A program made the position numbers and the translations under genes. From Bubalus kerabau (taxonomy: Eukaryota > Chordata > Mammalia > Artiodactyla > Bovidae), in NCBI RefSeq assembly GCF_029407905.1, contig NC_073635.1:42151501-42215500 (forward strand): a DNA stretch of 64,000 nucleotides. Reading direction: 5' to 3'. The first letter of the stretch is position 1; the number at the start of each line of letters is the position of its first letter. Shown here piece by piece: positions 36,390 through 46,927 of the stretch. The notes below the pieces were generated by a model. The model saw only the letters and a program-made list of their open reading frames with translations, had not been told where the DNA came from and did no database searches.

Positions 36390-36700
36390 TGGTCTGATGT
36401 TTTTGTCCCCTCAAAATTCATACATTGAAATCCTTGTCACCAAACGTGATGGTATTGAGACATGGGACTTTTAGGAGGTGCTTAAATCATAAGACTGGAA
36501 CACTCATGATGGGATTAATGCCTCATAGAGGGGCTCTACAGAACTCCTCTGTCCATTTGATCATGTAAGGATACAATGAGAATTCTGTGACAAAGAAGAG
36601 AGCCCTCACTCAACTCTGCTGGTCTCACTCTTCCAGCATCTAGAACTGTGAGAAATGAATTTCTCAATCTTATAAGCTATGCAGAGTAAGGTGTTTTCCT
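36390..36700 (+). mobile_element. Ancient mammalian repeat (L1M 3'-UTR-like)
   Basis: Matches the widespread block 'tatggtttgaatgt...tccccccaaaattcatatgttgaaatcc...gtgatggtatt...': here 'catggtctgatgtttttgtcccctcaaaattcatac', 'gtgatggtattgagacatgg', 'agaactgtgagaaatgaatttct', 'ttataagctatgcag'. Family assignment uncertain. Confidence 0.5.
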
Positions 36701-36993
36701 ATAGTATTCTGAATGCACTAGGAAGAGTAACCATCTAAATACATTACCATTTCACTTGGGGCACAGAAGGTATTTCTAATTTCTTTAGATTTTAGGACTG
36801 ACTATATCACTGACATAGTAGAATGAACTTAGAAATGTGTCTACTACTTCCATACTTAATTATTTCCATTGTGCTATTGCTCACATTTTTTTCTTCTGGT
36901 TTTAGTTGGCGAAGACAGTGATACCCAGGGCAGTCTGGGAAACAACAATATGTTAAAGACCAAAGAATCTGTGACTCTGTGTCCTTTAATGAG
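36701..36993. other. No recognised feature
   Basis: Short unrecognised stretch before the nested BovB locus. Confidence 0.4.
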
Positions 36994-37003
36994 TGTGTGG
37001 ATT

Positions 37004-38310
37004 GTTGTTGTTGCTTTTCAGTCACTAAGTCATGTCTGACTCTTTTCGACCCCATGAACTGCAACACAGCAGGCTCCTCTGTCTCCAATATCTTCTGGAG
37101 TTTGCTCAAATTCATGGCCATTGAGTAGGTAATGCTAACTAACAATCTCATCTAAAGCTACCCTCTTCTGATTTTGCATTCAGTCCTTCCCAGCATCAGG
37201 ACCTTTTCCAATGAGTCCGCTCTTCACATCAGGTAGCCAATGTACTGGAACTTCACCAGCAGTCTTTCTAATGAATATTCAGGGTTGATTTTCTTTAGGA
37301 TTGACTGGTTTGATCTCTTTACAGTCCAAGGGACTCTCAAGAGTCTTCTCCACCACCACAATTTGAACACATCAATCCTTCAACACTCAGCCTTCCTATG
37401 GTCCAACTCTCACATTTATTCATGACTTCTAGAAAAATCATCAATGCTCTTGCCTGGAAAATGCCATGGATGGAGGAGCCCGGTAGGCTGCAGTCCATGG
37501 GGTCCTAGGAGTCAGACACGACTGAGCAACTTCATTTTGACTTTTCACTTTCATGCATTGGAGAAGGAAATGGCAACCAACTCCAGTGTTCTTGCCTGGA
37601 GAATCCCAGGGATGGGGGAGCCTGGTGGGCTGCTGTCTCTGGGGTCTCACAGAGGAGGATACAACTGAAGCAACTTATCAGCAGCAGGAGCAGAAAAATC
37701 ATAGCTTTGACTATAGGGACATCTGTTCATAAAGTGGTGTCTCTGTTTTTTAATGCATTGTCTAGGTTAGTCATAGCTTTTATTCCAAGGAGCAAGTGTC
37801 TTTAAATTTCATGGCTGCAGTCAACATCAGCAGTGATTTTGGAACCAAAGAACATAAAATCTGCTACTATTTGCAATTTTCCCCATCTATTTGCCATTAA
37901 ATGATGGGACTAGATGTCATGATCTTAATTTTTTGAATGTTGAGTTTCAAGGCAGGTTTTTCACTCTTTTCCACCCTCATCGAGAGTTCCTCTTTACTTT
38001 CTGCCATTAAAGTGGTTATCATCTGCATATCTGAGGTTGTTGAAATTTCTCCTGGCAATCGTGATTCCAGCTTGTGAGTCATCCAGCGCAGAACTTTATG
38101 TAATGTACTCTGCATATAAGTTAAATAAGCAGGGTGACAATACACAGCCTTGTCATACTCCTTTCCCAATATTGAACCAGTCTGTTGTTCCATGTCTGGT
38201 TCTGATATTTCTTGACTCATATACAGGTTTCTCAGCAGACAAACAAGGTGGTTTGGTATTACCAACTCTTTAAGAATTTCCCACAGTTTGTTGTGATCCA
38301 CACAGTCAAA
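37004..38310 (-). mobile_element. BovB LINE host copy, part 1 (antisense, older, (AAC)n tail)
   Basis: Starts on the plus strand with a GTTGTTGTT run (antisense (AAC)n tail) and reads back through the C-terminal domain and RT to the DHNKLW block, where another BovB interrupts it. A Bov-A2 SINE (37442-37691) is also inserted. The minus-strand frame at 37897-38301 keeps NHLVCLLRNLY and LNIQKIKIM, but the YADD box is damaged by a frame change. The outer TSD is TGTGTGGATT (36994-37003) and TGTGTGAATT (39970-39979), one change, which spans all nested insertions. Confidence 0.9.
37442..37691 (+). mobile_element. Bov-A2 SINE with perfect 11-bp TSD
   Basis: Two A-units in tandem ('gctcttgcctggaaaatgcc...', then 'gttcttgcctggagaatccc...') joined by a 'ttttcactttcatgcattgg' linker, ending in a CAGCAG-type tail. 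AGAAAAATCAT at 37431-37441 and 37692-37702 is a perfect TSD within the BovB host. Confidence 0.95.
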
Positions 38311-39735
38311 AGATGATGCTAAAAGATGATGCTCTAAAATGCTGCATTCAATATGTCAGCAAATATGGAAAACTCAGCAGTGGCCACAGGACTGGAAAAG
38401 GTCAGTTTTCATTACAATCCCAAAGAAAGGCAATGCCAAAGAATGCTCAAACTACCACACAATTGCACTCGTCTAACATGCTAGTAAAGTAATGCTCAAA
38501 ATTCTCCAAGCCAGGCTTCACCAAAATGTGAACCGTGAACTTCCACATGTTCAAGCTGGTTTTAGAAAAGGCAGAGGAACCAGAGATCAAATTGCCAACA
38601 TCCGCTGGATCATGGAAAAAGCAAGAGAGTTCCAGAAAAACATCTATTTCTGCTTTATTCACTATGCCAAAGCCTTTGACTGTGTGGATCACAATAAACT
38701 GTGGAAAATTCTTAAAGAGATGGGAATACCAGAGCACCTGACCTGCCTCTTGAGAAACTTCGATGCAGGTCAGGAAGCAACAGTTAGACTTGGACTTGGA
38801 AGAAAAGACTGGTTCCAAATAGGAAAAAGAGTATGTCAAGGATGTATACTGTCACCCTGCTTATTATCTTATATGCAGAGTACATCATAAGAAACGCTGG
38901 GCTGGAGGAAGTACAAGCTGGAATCAAGATTGCTGGGAGAAATATCAATAACCTCAGATATGCAGATGACACCACCCTTATGGCAAAAAGTGAAGAAGAA
39001 CTAAAGTGCCTCTTGATGAAAGTGAAACAAGAGAGTGGAAAAGTTGGCTTAAAGCTCAATATTCAGAAAACTAAGATCATGACATCCATTCCCATCACTT
39101 CATGGCTAATAGATGGGGAAACAATGGAAACAGTGGCTGACTTTATTTTTCTAGGCTCCAAAGTGACTGCTGATGATGATTGCAGCCATGAAATTAAAAG
39201 ACGCTTACTTCTTAGAAGGAAAGTTATGACCAACCTAGACATCATATTAAAAAGCAGAGACATTACTTTGCCAACCAAGGTTCATCTACTCAAGGCTATG
39301 GTTTTTCCAGTAGTCATGTATGGATGTGAGAGTTGGACTGTAAAGAAAGCTGAGTGCTGAAGAATGATGCTTTTGAACTGTAGTGTTGGAGAAGACTCTT
39401 GAGAGTCCCTTGGACTGCAAGGAGATCCAACCAGCCTATCCTAAAGGAGATCAGCCTTGGGTGTTCATTAGAAGGACTGATGTTGAAGCTGTAGCTCCAA
39501 TACGTTGGCCACCTGATGTGAAGAGCTGACTCACTGGAAAAAAACCCTGATGCTGGGAAAGATTTAGGGCAGGAGGAGAAGGGGATGACAGAGGATGAGA
39601 TGATTGGACGGCATCACTGACTCAATGAACATTGGTTTGGGTAGACTTTGGCAGTTGGTGATGGATAGGGAGGCCTGGTGTTTCAGTTCATGGGGTGGCA
39701 AAAAGTCAGACACGACTGAACAACTGAACTGAACA
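38311..39735 (+). mobile_element. BovB LINE nested in antisense BovB
   Basis: A plus-strand BovB, from the linker just upstream of RT to an AACTG tail, inserted into the minus-strand copy. The host copy stops at 38310 in 'cacagtcaaa' and resumes at 39736 with 'caaaggctttagcatagtc', which are adjacent in an unbroken BovB. A tandem duplication of AAAAGATGATGCT marks the left junction. The host target word is about CAAA. Confidence 0.93.
38492..39360 (+). pseudogene. BovB reverse transcriptase remnant (two frames)
   Basis: Two overlapping frames of the nested BovB, 38492-38890 and 38833-39360, together cover the reverse transcriptase and the start of the C-terminal domain. The first has the catalytic motif A block, here FIHYAKAFDCVDHNK: the first aspartate of the usual FIDYAKAFD is histidine, so the enzyme would be inactive even in frame. 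It also has KRVCQGCILSPC. The second has NLRYADDTTLMAKSEEE with YADD intact, NIQKTKIM, and SRDITLPTKV. A one-base loss near 38868 separates them. The second frame ends at a stop after KKAEC. Both are decayed relics with no credible start. Confidence 0.88.
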
Positions 39736-39969
39736 CAAAGGCTTTAGCATAGTCAATGAAGCAGAAGTAGATGTTTTTTTCTTTAATTCCCTTAGTTTCA
39801 GTATGATCCAATGGATGTTGGCAATTTGATCCCTGGTTCATTTCCCTTTTCAAAACCCGCTGTACATCTGGAAGTTTTGGGTTTGCTTACTGATGAAGTC
39901 TAACTTGAAGGATTTTGAGCATAACCTTACTAGCATGTGAACTGAGCACAATTGTACAGCATTTTGTAT
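39736..39969 (-). mobile_element. BovB LINE host copy, part 2
   Basis: Continuation of the antisense host copy: 'ggctttagcatagtcaatgaagcagaagtagatg', 'tgttggcaatttgatccctggttc', 'cttactagcatgtgaactgag'. It ends in the N-terminal RT region, next to the right outer TSD (39970-39979). Confidence 0.88.
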
Positions 39970-39979
39970 TGTGTGAATT

Positions 39980-40808
39980 AGACCAAGCCATTGATGACAT
40001 AAAACCCTCATCCTGATTCTTCTATGTATAATGTGTATAGAATTCTACTAAGACATCCTATGATCATCATCTTTGTCTAATTTCCTTTTGTTGAATGTGG
40101 AAAGAATCTATAAATATGATGAGATATTTCTTCCATGACTTTACTATTTTATAACAAATGAGATTTTGCTGATAGTTTACAAAATCAGTCGACTTTCATG
40201 TAGGACAATTATAGGTGAGCTGGGCCTAAGGGGCTCTTTCTTTTGAAAAAATATTCAAAGACAGAAATTTGCAGCATAAGAGGGATTTGATGTGATGAAT
40301 ATTCTCCATTGCTGGCTGTGGAGAGTAATCTATATGGCATTTAGGACCTAAGAGTGACTTTTGGATGACATCCAGCTAAGAAATGGGGATTCCATTTTTA
40401 TAGCTGCAAGGAACTGAATTTGGTCAACAACCTGAATGACCTTGGAAAAGTTCCCCAAGGTCCAGGTGACAACACAGACTTCCAAAACCTCAATTTCATC
40501 CTGACATGGTTCTAAGCAAAGATTGCAGCCACATAGAAACTTGATTTCTGCCGTACAGAGTAATAAGAGTGTGTTGATTTGTAATTTGCTGTTGTCTTTC
40601 TTTGTATTTAATGCACAGGTAAATTAAGTATAATTTTTAAAATTTAATATGCTTTTTTATATTTTATGAAAGGTTTAAGCAGTAAAAAACATTGTGCAGA
40701 AAGTTCCGGGAATTCTTCCTCTACAGAGTTTCTCCTATTAATGTATCATATTATTGTGGTAAATTTGTTATAACTGATGAAATATTATGATAAAATATTA
40801 TTAACTAA
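39980..40808. other. No recognised feature
   Basis: About 0.8 kb of AT-rich sequence; no gene or repeat recognised. Confidence 0.4.
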
Positions 40809-41007
40809 AGCAGTGTTAAAAAATCTGCCTTTCAAGCAGGGGATGTGGGTTTGACCTCTGGGTAAGGAAGATCCCCTGGAGAAGGAAATGACAACCCACT
40901 CCATTATTCTTGCCTGGGAAATCCTGTGGCCAGAGGAGCCTGGCAAGTTACAGTTCATGGAGTTGCCAAGACTCAGACACAACTTGGCAACTAGACACCA
41001 CCACACT
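40809..41007 (+). mobile_element. Bov-tA SINE, 5'-truncated
   Basis: Sense Bov-tA: 'aaaaaatctgcctttcaagcagg', 'gatcccctggagaaggaaatgacaaccc', 'cctgggaaatcctgtggccagaggagcctgg'. The B-box part is diverged. No clear TSD. Confidence 0.88.
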
Positions 41008-41014
41008 GAAGTTT

Positions 41015-41830
41015 ACTTAGGGTTTATTCTTTATGTTGTATGTTTCCATATGCTTTTACAAATGCATAATATCATGTATCCATCATTACAGTACTGTACA
41101 GAGTAAATTCACTGCTCTAAAATTTGTCTTCTGTTAATGCCTCCCTCTCTTAAATCTCTAGCATCCAGTGATCTATCTTACTGTCTGTATAGTTTGTCTC
41201 TTCCAAAAAGTCATTTAGTTGGAATCATACAGCATAAAGTTATCTCCAATGGACTTATTAAAATTAACAATATTAATTTGTTTCATCTACATTTTTTGGG
41301 ATTTGATAGTTAATTTTATTTTATCATTGAATAATATTGCTTTTCTATGGATTTACCAAAGTTTATCTATTTGGCTATTGGAGAACATCTTGGTTGCTTT
41401 CAATTTGGGGCAAGTGTGAGTAATATTGCTATAAAGATTTGTGTGGAGGTTTCTTGTGTAGATGTAAGTTTTCAATCCATTTGTATAGATATGTAGGAAT
41501 ATGATTGTTAGATCAAATTCTAACACAATATTTAACTTTGTGAGAAACTGTCAAACTGTTCTGAGGTGGTTGTACCATTTTGCATTCCCATCAACAATGA
41601 ATGAGTGCTCTTATTGCTTCACATCTTGGCCAAAATTGGATAATGTCTGTGTTGTAGATTTTAATCAGTCTAATAGGCATGTAGTGGTAACTTGTTATTT
41701 TCATCTTCAGTTCCCTAATGGCATATGGTGTTGAGCATCTTTTCAATTGCTTATGTGACATCTGTATATCTTCTTTGGTGAGATATATGTACAGATCTTC
41801 ATTCTTTTTTTTTTTTTAATTGTTGAGTTT
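41015..41830 (-). mobile_element. Old L1M LINE, part 1 (antisense 3' region)
   Basis: Diverged antisense L1: a 3'-UTR-like part ('catccagtgatctatc', 'ggaatcatacagcataa'), then the ORF2 end ('aagtttatctatttggctattggagaacatcttggttgc', 'gcattcccatcaacaatgaatgag', 'tgagcatcttttcaattgc', 'atatcttctttggtgag'). It continues at about 50421, so the younger L1 was inserted into it. Confidence 0.82.
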
Positions 41831-42224
41831 AATTTTTTTAACATAAAATTATTTATTTTAATTGGAGTATAATTACTTTAAAATATTGTATTGGTTTTGC
41901 CATACATTGACATGAATCTGCCATAGGTTGTACATGTGTTCCCCATCCTGAACCCCCCTCCCAACTCCCTCCCCATACCATCCGTCTGGGTCATCCCAGT
42001 GCATAGCCCCGAGCATCCTGTATCCTGCATCAAAGCTGGACTGGTGATTCGTTTCACATATGATAATATACATTTTAAATGCCATTCTCCCAAATCATCC
42101 CACCCTCACCCTCTTCCACAGAGTCCAAAAGACTGTTCTATACATCGTGTCTCTTATGCTGTCTCGCATACAGGGTTATCATTACCATCTTTCTAAATTC
42201 CATATATATGTGTTAGTATACTGT
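41831..42224 (-). mobile_element. Ruminant L1, 3' UTR part (antisense)
   Basis: Antisense copy of the ruminant L1 3' UTR: 'attatttattttaattggag', 'tattggttttgccatacattgac', 'cctgaacccccctcccaactcc', 'cccaaatcatcccaccctcacc'. This is the 3' end of the younger L1 that extends, with interruptions, to about 50420. It is interrupted at 42225 by a BovB. Confidence 0.93.
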
Positions 42225-43520
42225 TTTGTAAATGCTAGTAAAGTATACTGTACTGTATATGCTAGTAGAGTAATGCTCAAAATTCTCCAAGTCAGGCTTC
42301 AGCAGGATGTGAACTGTAAAATTCCTGATGTTCAAGCTGGTTTTAGAAAAGGCAGAGGAACCAGAGATCAAATTGCCAACATCCGCTGGATCATGGAAAA
42401 AGCAAGAGAGTTCCAGAAAAACAACTATTTCTGATTTATTGACTATGCCAAAGCCTTTGACTGTGTGGACCACAATAAACTGTGGACAATTCTGAAAGAG
42501 ATGGGAATACCAGAACACCTGATCTGCCTCTTGAGAAATTTGTATGCAGGTCAGGAAGCAACAGTTAGAACTGGACATGGAACAACAGACTGGTTCCAGA
42601 TAGGAAAAGAAATACATCAAGGCTGTATATTGTCACCCTGTTTATTTAACTTCTATGCAGAGTACATCATGAGAAATGCTGGACTGGAAGAAACTCAAGC
42701 TGGAATCAAGATTGCCAGGAGAAATATCAATAACCTCAGATATGCAGATGACACCACCCTTATGGCAGAAAGTGAAGAGGAACTAAAAAGCCTCTTGATG
42801 AAAGTGAAAGTGGAGAGTGAAAAAGTTGGCTTAAAGCTCAACATTCAGAAAATGAAGATCATGGCATCCTGTCCCACCACTTGATGGGAAATAGATGGGG
42901 AAACAGTGGAAACAGTGTCAGACTTTAGTTTTCTGGGCTCCAAAATCACTGCAGATGGTGACTGCAGCCATGCAATTAAAAGACGCTTACTCCTTGGAAG
43001 GAAAGTTATGACCAACCTAGATAGCATATTCAAAAGCAGAGACATTACTTTGCCAACAAAGGTTCGTCTAGTCAAGGCTATGGTTTTTCCTGTGGTCATG
43101 TATGGATGTGAGAGTTGGACTGTGAAGAAGGCTGAGCGCCGAAGAATTGATGCTTTTGAACTGTGGTGTTGGAGAAGACTCTTGAGAGTCCCTTGGACTG
43201 CAAGGAGATCCAACCAGTCCATTCTGAAGGAGCTCAGCCCTGGGATTTCTTTGGAAGGAATGATGCTAAAGCTGAAACTCCAGTACTTTGGCCACCTCAC
43301 GCAAAGAGTTGACTCATTGGAAAAGAGTCTGATGCTGGGAGGGATTGGGGGCAGGAGGAGAAGGGGACGACAGAGGATGAGATGGCTGGATGGCATCACT
43401 GACTAGATGGACATGAGTCTGAGTGGACTCCGGGAGTTGGTGATGGACAGGGAGGCCTGGCGTGCTGCGATTCATGGGGTCGCAAAGAGTTGGACACGAC
43501 TGAGCAACTGATCTGATCTG
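42225..43520 (+). mobile_element. BovB LINE inserted in L1, (ATCTG)n tail, 7-bp TSD
   Basis: Plus-strand BovB from just before RT to an ATCTG-type tail. ATACTGT at 42218-42224 and 43521-43527 is the TSD; removing the BovB rejoins the L1 text 'gttagtatactgtattggtg' exactly as in the other L1 copy near 57206. The 5' junction (42231-42270) holds a partial duplication of 'tgctagta', probably from the insertion process. Confidence 0.95.
42240..43406 (+). pseudogene. BovB RT and C-terminal domain, one frame with point stops
   Basis: This BovB copy keeps one reading frame over about 1.2 kb with no frameshift. It is interrupted only by substitutions to stop: TGC to TGA at 42432-42434, TCA to TGA at 42882-42884, and TCG to TAG at 43404-43406, judged against the sister copies in this window. 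The sub-frames are 42060-42434, 42465-42884 and 42906-43406. It has DYAKAFDCVDHNK (motif A), the block that is normally RQGCILSP (here HQGCILSP), NLRYADDTTLMAESEEE (YADD box), SRDITLPTKVRLVKAM, and LWCWRRLLRVPWTARRSN. It is the least frameshifted RT copy here, but it is still a truncated, stopped relic with no endonuclease. Confidence 0.9.
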
Positions 43521-43527
43521 ATACTGT

Positions 43528-44320
43528 ATTGGTGTTTTTCTTTCTGGCTTACTTCACTTTGTATAATAGGCTCCAGTTTCATCCACCTCATTAGAACTGA
43601 TTCAAATGTATTATTTTTAATGGCTGAGTAATACTCCATTGTGTATATGTACCACAGCTTTCTTATCCATTCGTCTGCTGATGGACATCTAGGTTGCTTT
43701 CATATCCTGGCTATTATAAGTAGTGCTACAATGACCATTGAGGTACATGTGTCTCTTTCATTTCTGGTTTCCTCAGTGTGTATGCTCAGTAGTGGGATTT
43801 CTGGGTCATATGGCAGTTCTGTTTCCAGTTTTTTAAGGAATATTCACACTGTTCTCCATAGTGGCTGTACTAGTTTGCATTCCCACCAACAGTGTAAGAA
43901 GGTTCCCTTTTCTCCACACCCTCTCCAGCATTTATTGCTTGTAGACTTTTGAATAGCACCCTTTCTGACTGGCATGAAATGGTACCTCATTGTGGTTTTG
44001 ATTTGCATTTCTCTGATAATGACTGATGTTGAGCATCTTTTCATATGTTTGTTAGCCATCTGTATGTCTTCTTTTGGGAAAATATCTGCTTAGTTCTTTG
44101 GCCCATTTTTTGCTTGGGTCGTTTGTTTTTCTGGAATTGAGCTGCAGGAGTTGCTTGTATATTTTTGAGATGAATGCTTTGTCAGTTGCTTCATTTGCTA
44201 TTATTTTGTTGCTTTCTGAAGGCTGTCTTTTCACCTTGCTTATAGATTCCTTTGTTGTGCAGAGGCTTTTAATTTTAATTAGGTCCCATTTGTTTATTTT
44301 TGCTTTTATTTCCATTACTC
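43528..44320 (-). mobile_element. Ruminant L1, 3' UTR to ORF2 C-terminus (antisense)
   Basis: Continues the younger L1. The minus strand encodes the ORF2 C-terminal region at 43844-44059 (MKRCSTSVIIREMQIKTTMRY, then CWRGCGEKGTFLHCWWECK, the cysteine motif intact), and 44052-44320 gives 'EIKAKINKWDLIKIKSLCTTKES'. The solo LTR interrupts it at 44321. Confidence 0.95.
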
Positions 44321-44326
44321 TGGGAG

Positions 44327-44804
44327 TGTGGGGAGCTGCCCGTGAGAACGGGGTCCTTTGTCCGAAGGACACAGCTCTGGGAGCTGCCTCAGTCCTTGAG
44401 GGTTTGCTTGTAAACATAGCTCTCTGTCCCGCCACCCCAGAGATTAGGCGCTTATTTACTGCAGGCACCTGGAGTTCTGTGCAAACTTCTCACGCACAGA
44501 GAAATGTTATCTGGTGTAAGAAATAATAACAGGGTGCCATTCCCATGCCCTCAAGATTTCTTGTAACTGTTTGTAAGATGTATAGGTCAACAAAGAAAAT
44601 GTCAACTGTCTTGTCTTTCTCACGCTCTTCTGTATAAATATAAGATGCTAAATAAAGTTGGTGTCAGACTGCATCCCTTCGTGGAGACATGTCTGAACCT
44701 CTCGACCCCATCTTTGTTGTAGATTTCTCTTGCTTTAGTTTCTTTACTCAGCCCCGCCGTGCACGTTCTCGGGACCTGATCGACTTTGTCAGCTGGCACC
44801 GGCA
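44327..44804 (+). mobile_element. Solo LTR 3 (class II type) inserted in L1 ORF2
   Basis: A 478-bp element beginning TGTGGGGAGC and ending GCACCGGCA, flanked by a perfect 6-bp TSD TGGGAG (44321-44326 and 44805-44810). Removing it restores the L1 text 'attactctgggaggtgggtc'. TATA-like TATAAATA lies at 44633-44640 and AATAAA at 44651-44656. The six-base TSD points to a class II (ERVK-type) retrovirus. It differs from LTRs 1 and 2 and is about a third of their length. Confidence 0.93.
44633..44656 (+). promoter_or_regulatory. LTR 3 TATA box and polyadenylation signal
   Basis: TATAAATA at 44633-44640, then AATAAA at 44651-44656. The arrangement fixes the LTR on the plus strand, opposite to its host L1. 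Confidence 0.7.
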
Positions 44805-44810
44805 TGGGAG

Positions 44811-45900
44811 GTGGGTCATAGAGGATCCTGCTGTGATTTATGTCAGAGAGTGTTTTGCCTATGTTCTCCTCTAGGAGTATTATAGTTTATGGACTTATGT
44901 TTAGATCTTTAATCCATTTTGAGTTTATTTTTGTGTATGGTGTTAGAAAGTGTTCTAGTTTCATTTTTTTACAAGTGGTTGACCAGTTTTCACAGCACCA
45001 CTTGTTAAAGATATTGTCTTTTCTCCATTGTATATTCTTGCCTCCTTTGTCAAAGATAAGGTGTCCATAGGTGAGTGGATTTATTTCTGGGCTTTCTATT
45101 TTGTTCCATTGATCTATATTTCTGTCTTTGTGCCAGTATCATAGTGACTTGATGAATGTGGCTTTGTAGTAGAGCCTGAAGTCAGGCAGGTTGATTCCTC
45201 TATTTCCATTCTTATTTCTCAAATTGCTTTGGCTATTCGAGGCTTTTTGTATTCCCTTACAAATTGTGAAATTATTTGTTCTAGCTCTGTAAAAAATACC
45301 ATTGGTAGCTTGAAAGGGATTGCATTGAATCTATAAATTGCTTTGGGTAGTGTACTCATTTTCACTATATTGATTCTTCCAATTCATGAACACGGTATAT
45401 TTCTCCATTTATTAGTGTCCTCTTTGATTTCTTTCACCAGTATTTTATAGTTTTCTATATATAGGTCTTTTGTTTCTTTAGATAGATATATTCCTAAGTA
45501 TTTTATTCTTTTCGTTGCCATGGTGAATGTAATTGTTTCGTTAATTTCTCTTTCTATTTTCTCATTATTAGTGTATACAAATGCAAGAGATTTCTGTGTG
45601 TTTATTTTAATCCTGCAACTTACTATATTCATTGATTAGCTCTAGTAATTTTATGGTGGAGTCTTTAGGGTTTTATACGTAGTGAATCACATCATCTGCA
45701 AACCGTGAGAGTTTTACTTCTTCTTTTCCAATTTGTATTCCTTTTATTTCTTTTTCTGCTCTGATTGCTGTGCACAAAACTTCCAAAACTATGTTGAATA
45801 GTAGTGGTGAAAGTAGCCACCCTTGTCTTGTTCCTCCTGACTTTAGGGGAAATGCTTTCAATTTTTCACCATTGAGGATACTGTTTGCTGTGTGTTTGTC
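44811..45900 (-). mobile_element. Ruminant L1, ORF2 RT thumb and palm part (antisense)
   Basis: Continues the younger L1 towards its 5' end: connection and thumb region (minus frame at 45384-45632, with RIKYLGIYLSKETKDLY), then palm (minus frame at 45673-45861) with the catalytic FADD box (SRFADDVIHYV) preserved. A large BovB interrupts it at about 45901. Confidence 0.95.
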
Positions 45901-46123
45901 ATCAGTTCAGTTCAGTTCAGTCGCTTAGTCGAGTCCAACTCTTCGCCACCCCATGAATCACAGTACGCCAGGCCTCCCTGTCCAACACCAACTCCCGGAG
46001 TTCACTCAGACTCACGTCCATTGAGTAAGTGATGCCATCCAGCCATCTCATCCTCTGTCATCCCCTTCTCCTCCTACCTTAAATCTTTCCCAGCATCAGA
46101 GTCTTTTCCAATGAGTCAACTCT

Positions 46124-46927
46124 TCACATGAGGTGGCCAAAGTACTGGAGTTTCAGCTTTAGCATCATTCCTTCCAAAGAAATCCCAGGGCTGATCTCCT
46201 TCAGAATGGACTGGTTGGATCTCTTTGCAGTCCAAGGGACTCTCAAGAGTCTTCTCCAACACCACAGTTCAAAAGCATCAATTCTTTGGCGCTCAGCCTT
46301 CTTCACAGTCCAACTCTCACATCCATACATGACCACAGGAAAAAACATAGCCTCGACTAGACGAACCTTTGTTGGCAAAGTAATGTCTCTGCTTTTGAAT
46401 ATGCTATCTAGCTTGGTCATAACTTTCCTTCCAAGGAGTAAGTGTCTTTTAATTGCATGGCTGCAGTCACCATCTGCAGTGATTTTGGAGCCCAGAAAAA
46501 TAAAGTCAGGCACTGTTTCCACTGTTATCCCATCTATTTCCCATGAAGTGGTGGGACCGGATGCCATGATCTTCATATTCTGAATGTTGAACTTTAAGCC
46601 AACATTTTCACTGTCCACTTTCACTTTCATCAAGAGGCTTTTTAGTTCTTCTTCCCTTTCTGGCATAAGGGTGTTGTCATCTGCATATCTAAGATTATTG
46701 ATATTTCTCCTGGCAATCTTGATTCCAGCTTGTGCTTCTTCCAGCCCAGGGTTTCTCATGATGTACTCTCTATATAAGTTAGATAAGCAGGGTGACAATA
46801 TACAGTCTTGACGTACTCCTTTTCCTATTTGGAACCAGTCTGTTGTTCCATGTCCAGTTCTAACTGTTGCTTCCTGACCTGCATACAGATTTCTCAAGAG
46901 GCAGGTCAGGTGGTCTGGTATTCCCAT
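46124..46927 (-). pseudogene. BovB RT palm/thumb and C-terminal domain remnant
   Basis: A 267-codon minus-strand frame within the BovB copy at 45901-48685. It begins at MGIPDHLTCLLRNLY, after motif A, which lies upstream in a disrupted frame. Residues 37-46 read KGVRQDCILS, so the usual glycine of RQGC is aspartate. YADD is intact at residues 81-84. The C-terminal domain follows with LGSKITADGDCSH, SRDITLPTKVRLVEAM, LWCWRRLLRVPWTAKRSN and LKLQYFGHLM, where a stop ends the frame. In an active BovB this part of the ORF carries out target-primed reverse transcription. Here it lacks motif A in frame and cannot be functional. Confidence 0.92.

Noticed and set aside
43641..44526. Plus-strand frames of 103 and 150 codons
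   Set aside because: They are reverse-strand shadows of L1 ORF2, and the second runs across the L1/LTR junction.
44327..44804. LTR 3 as part of the same family as LTRs 1 and 2
   Set aside because: Length (478 versus about 1300 bases), termini and internal text differ.
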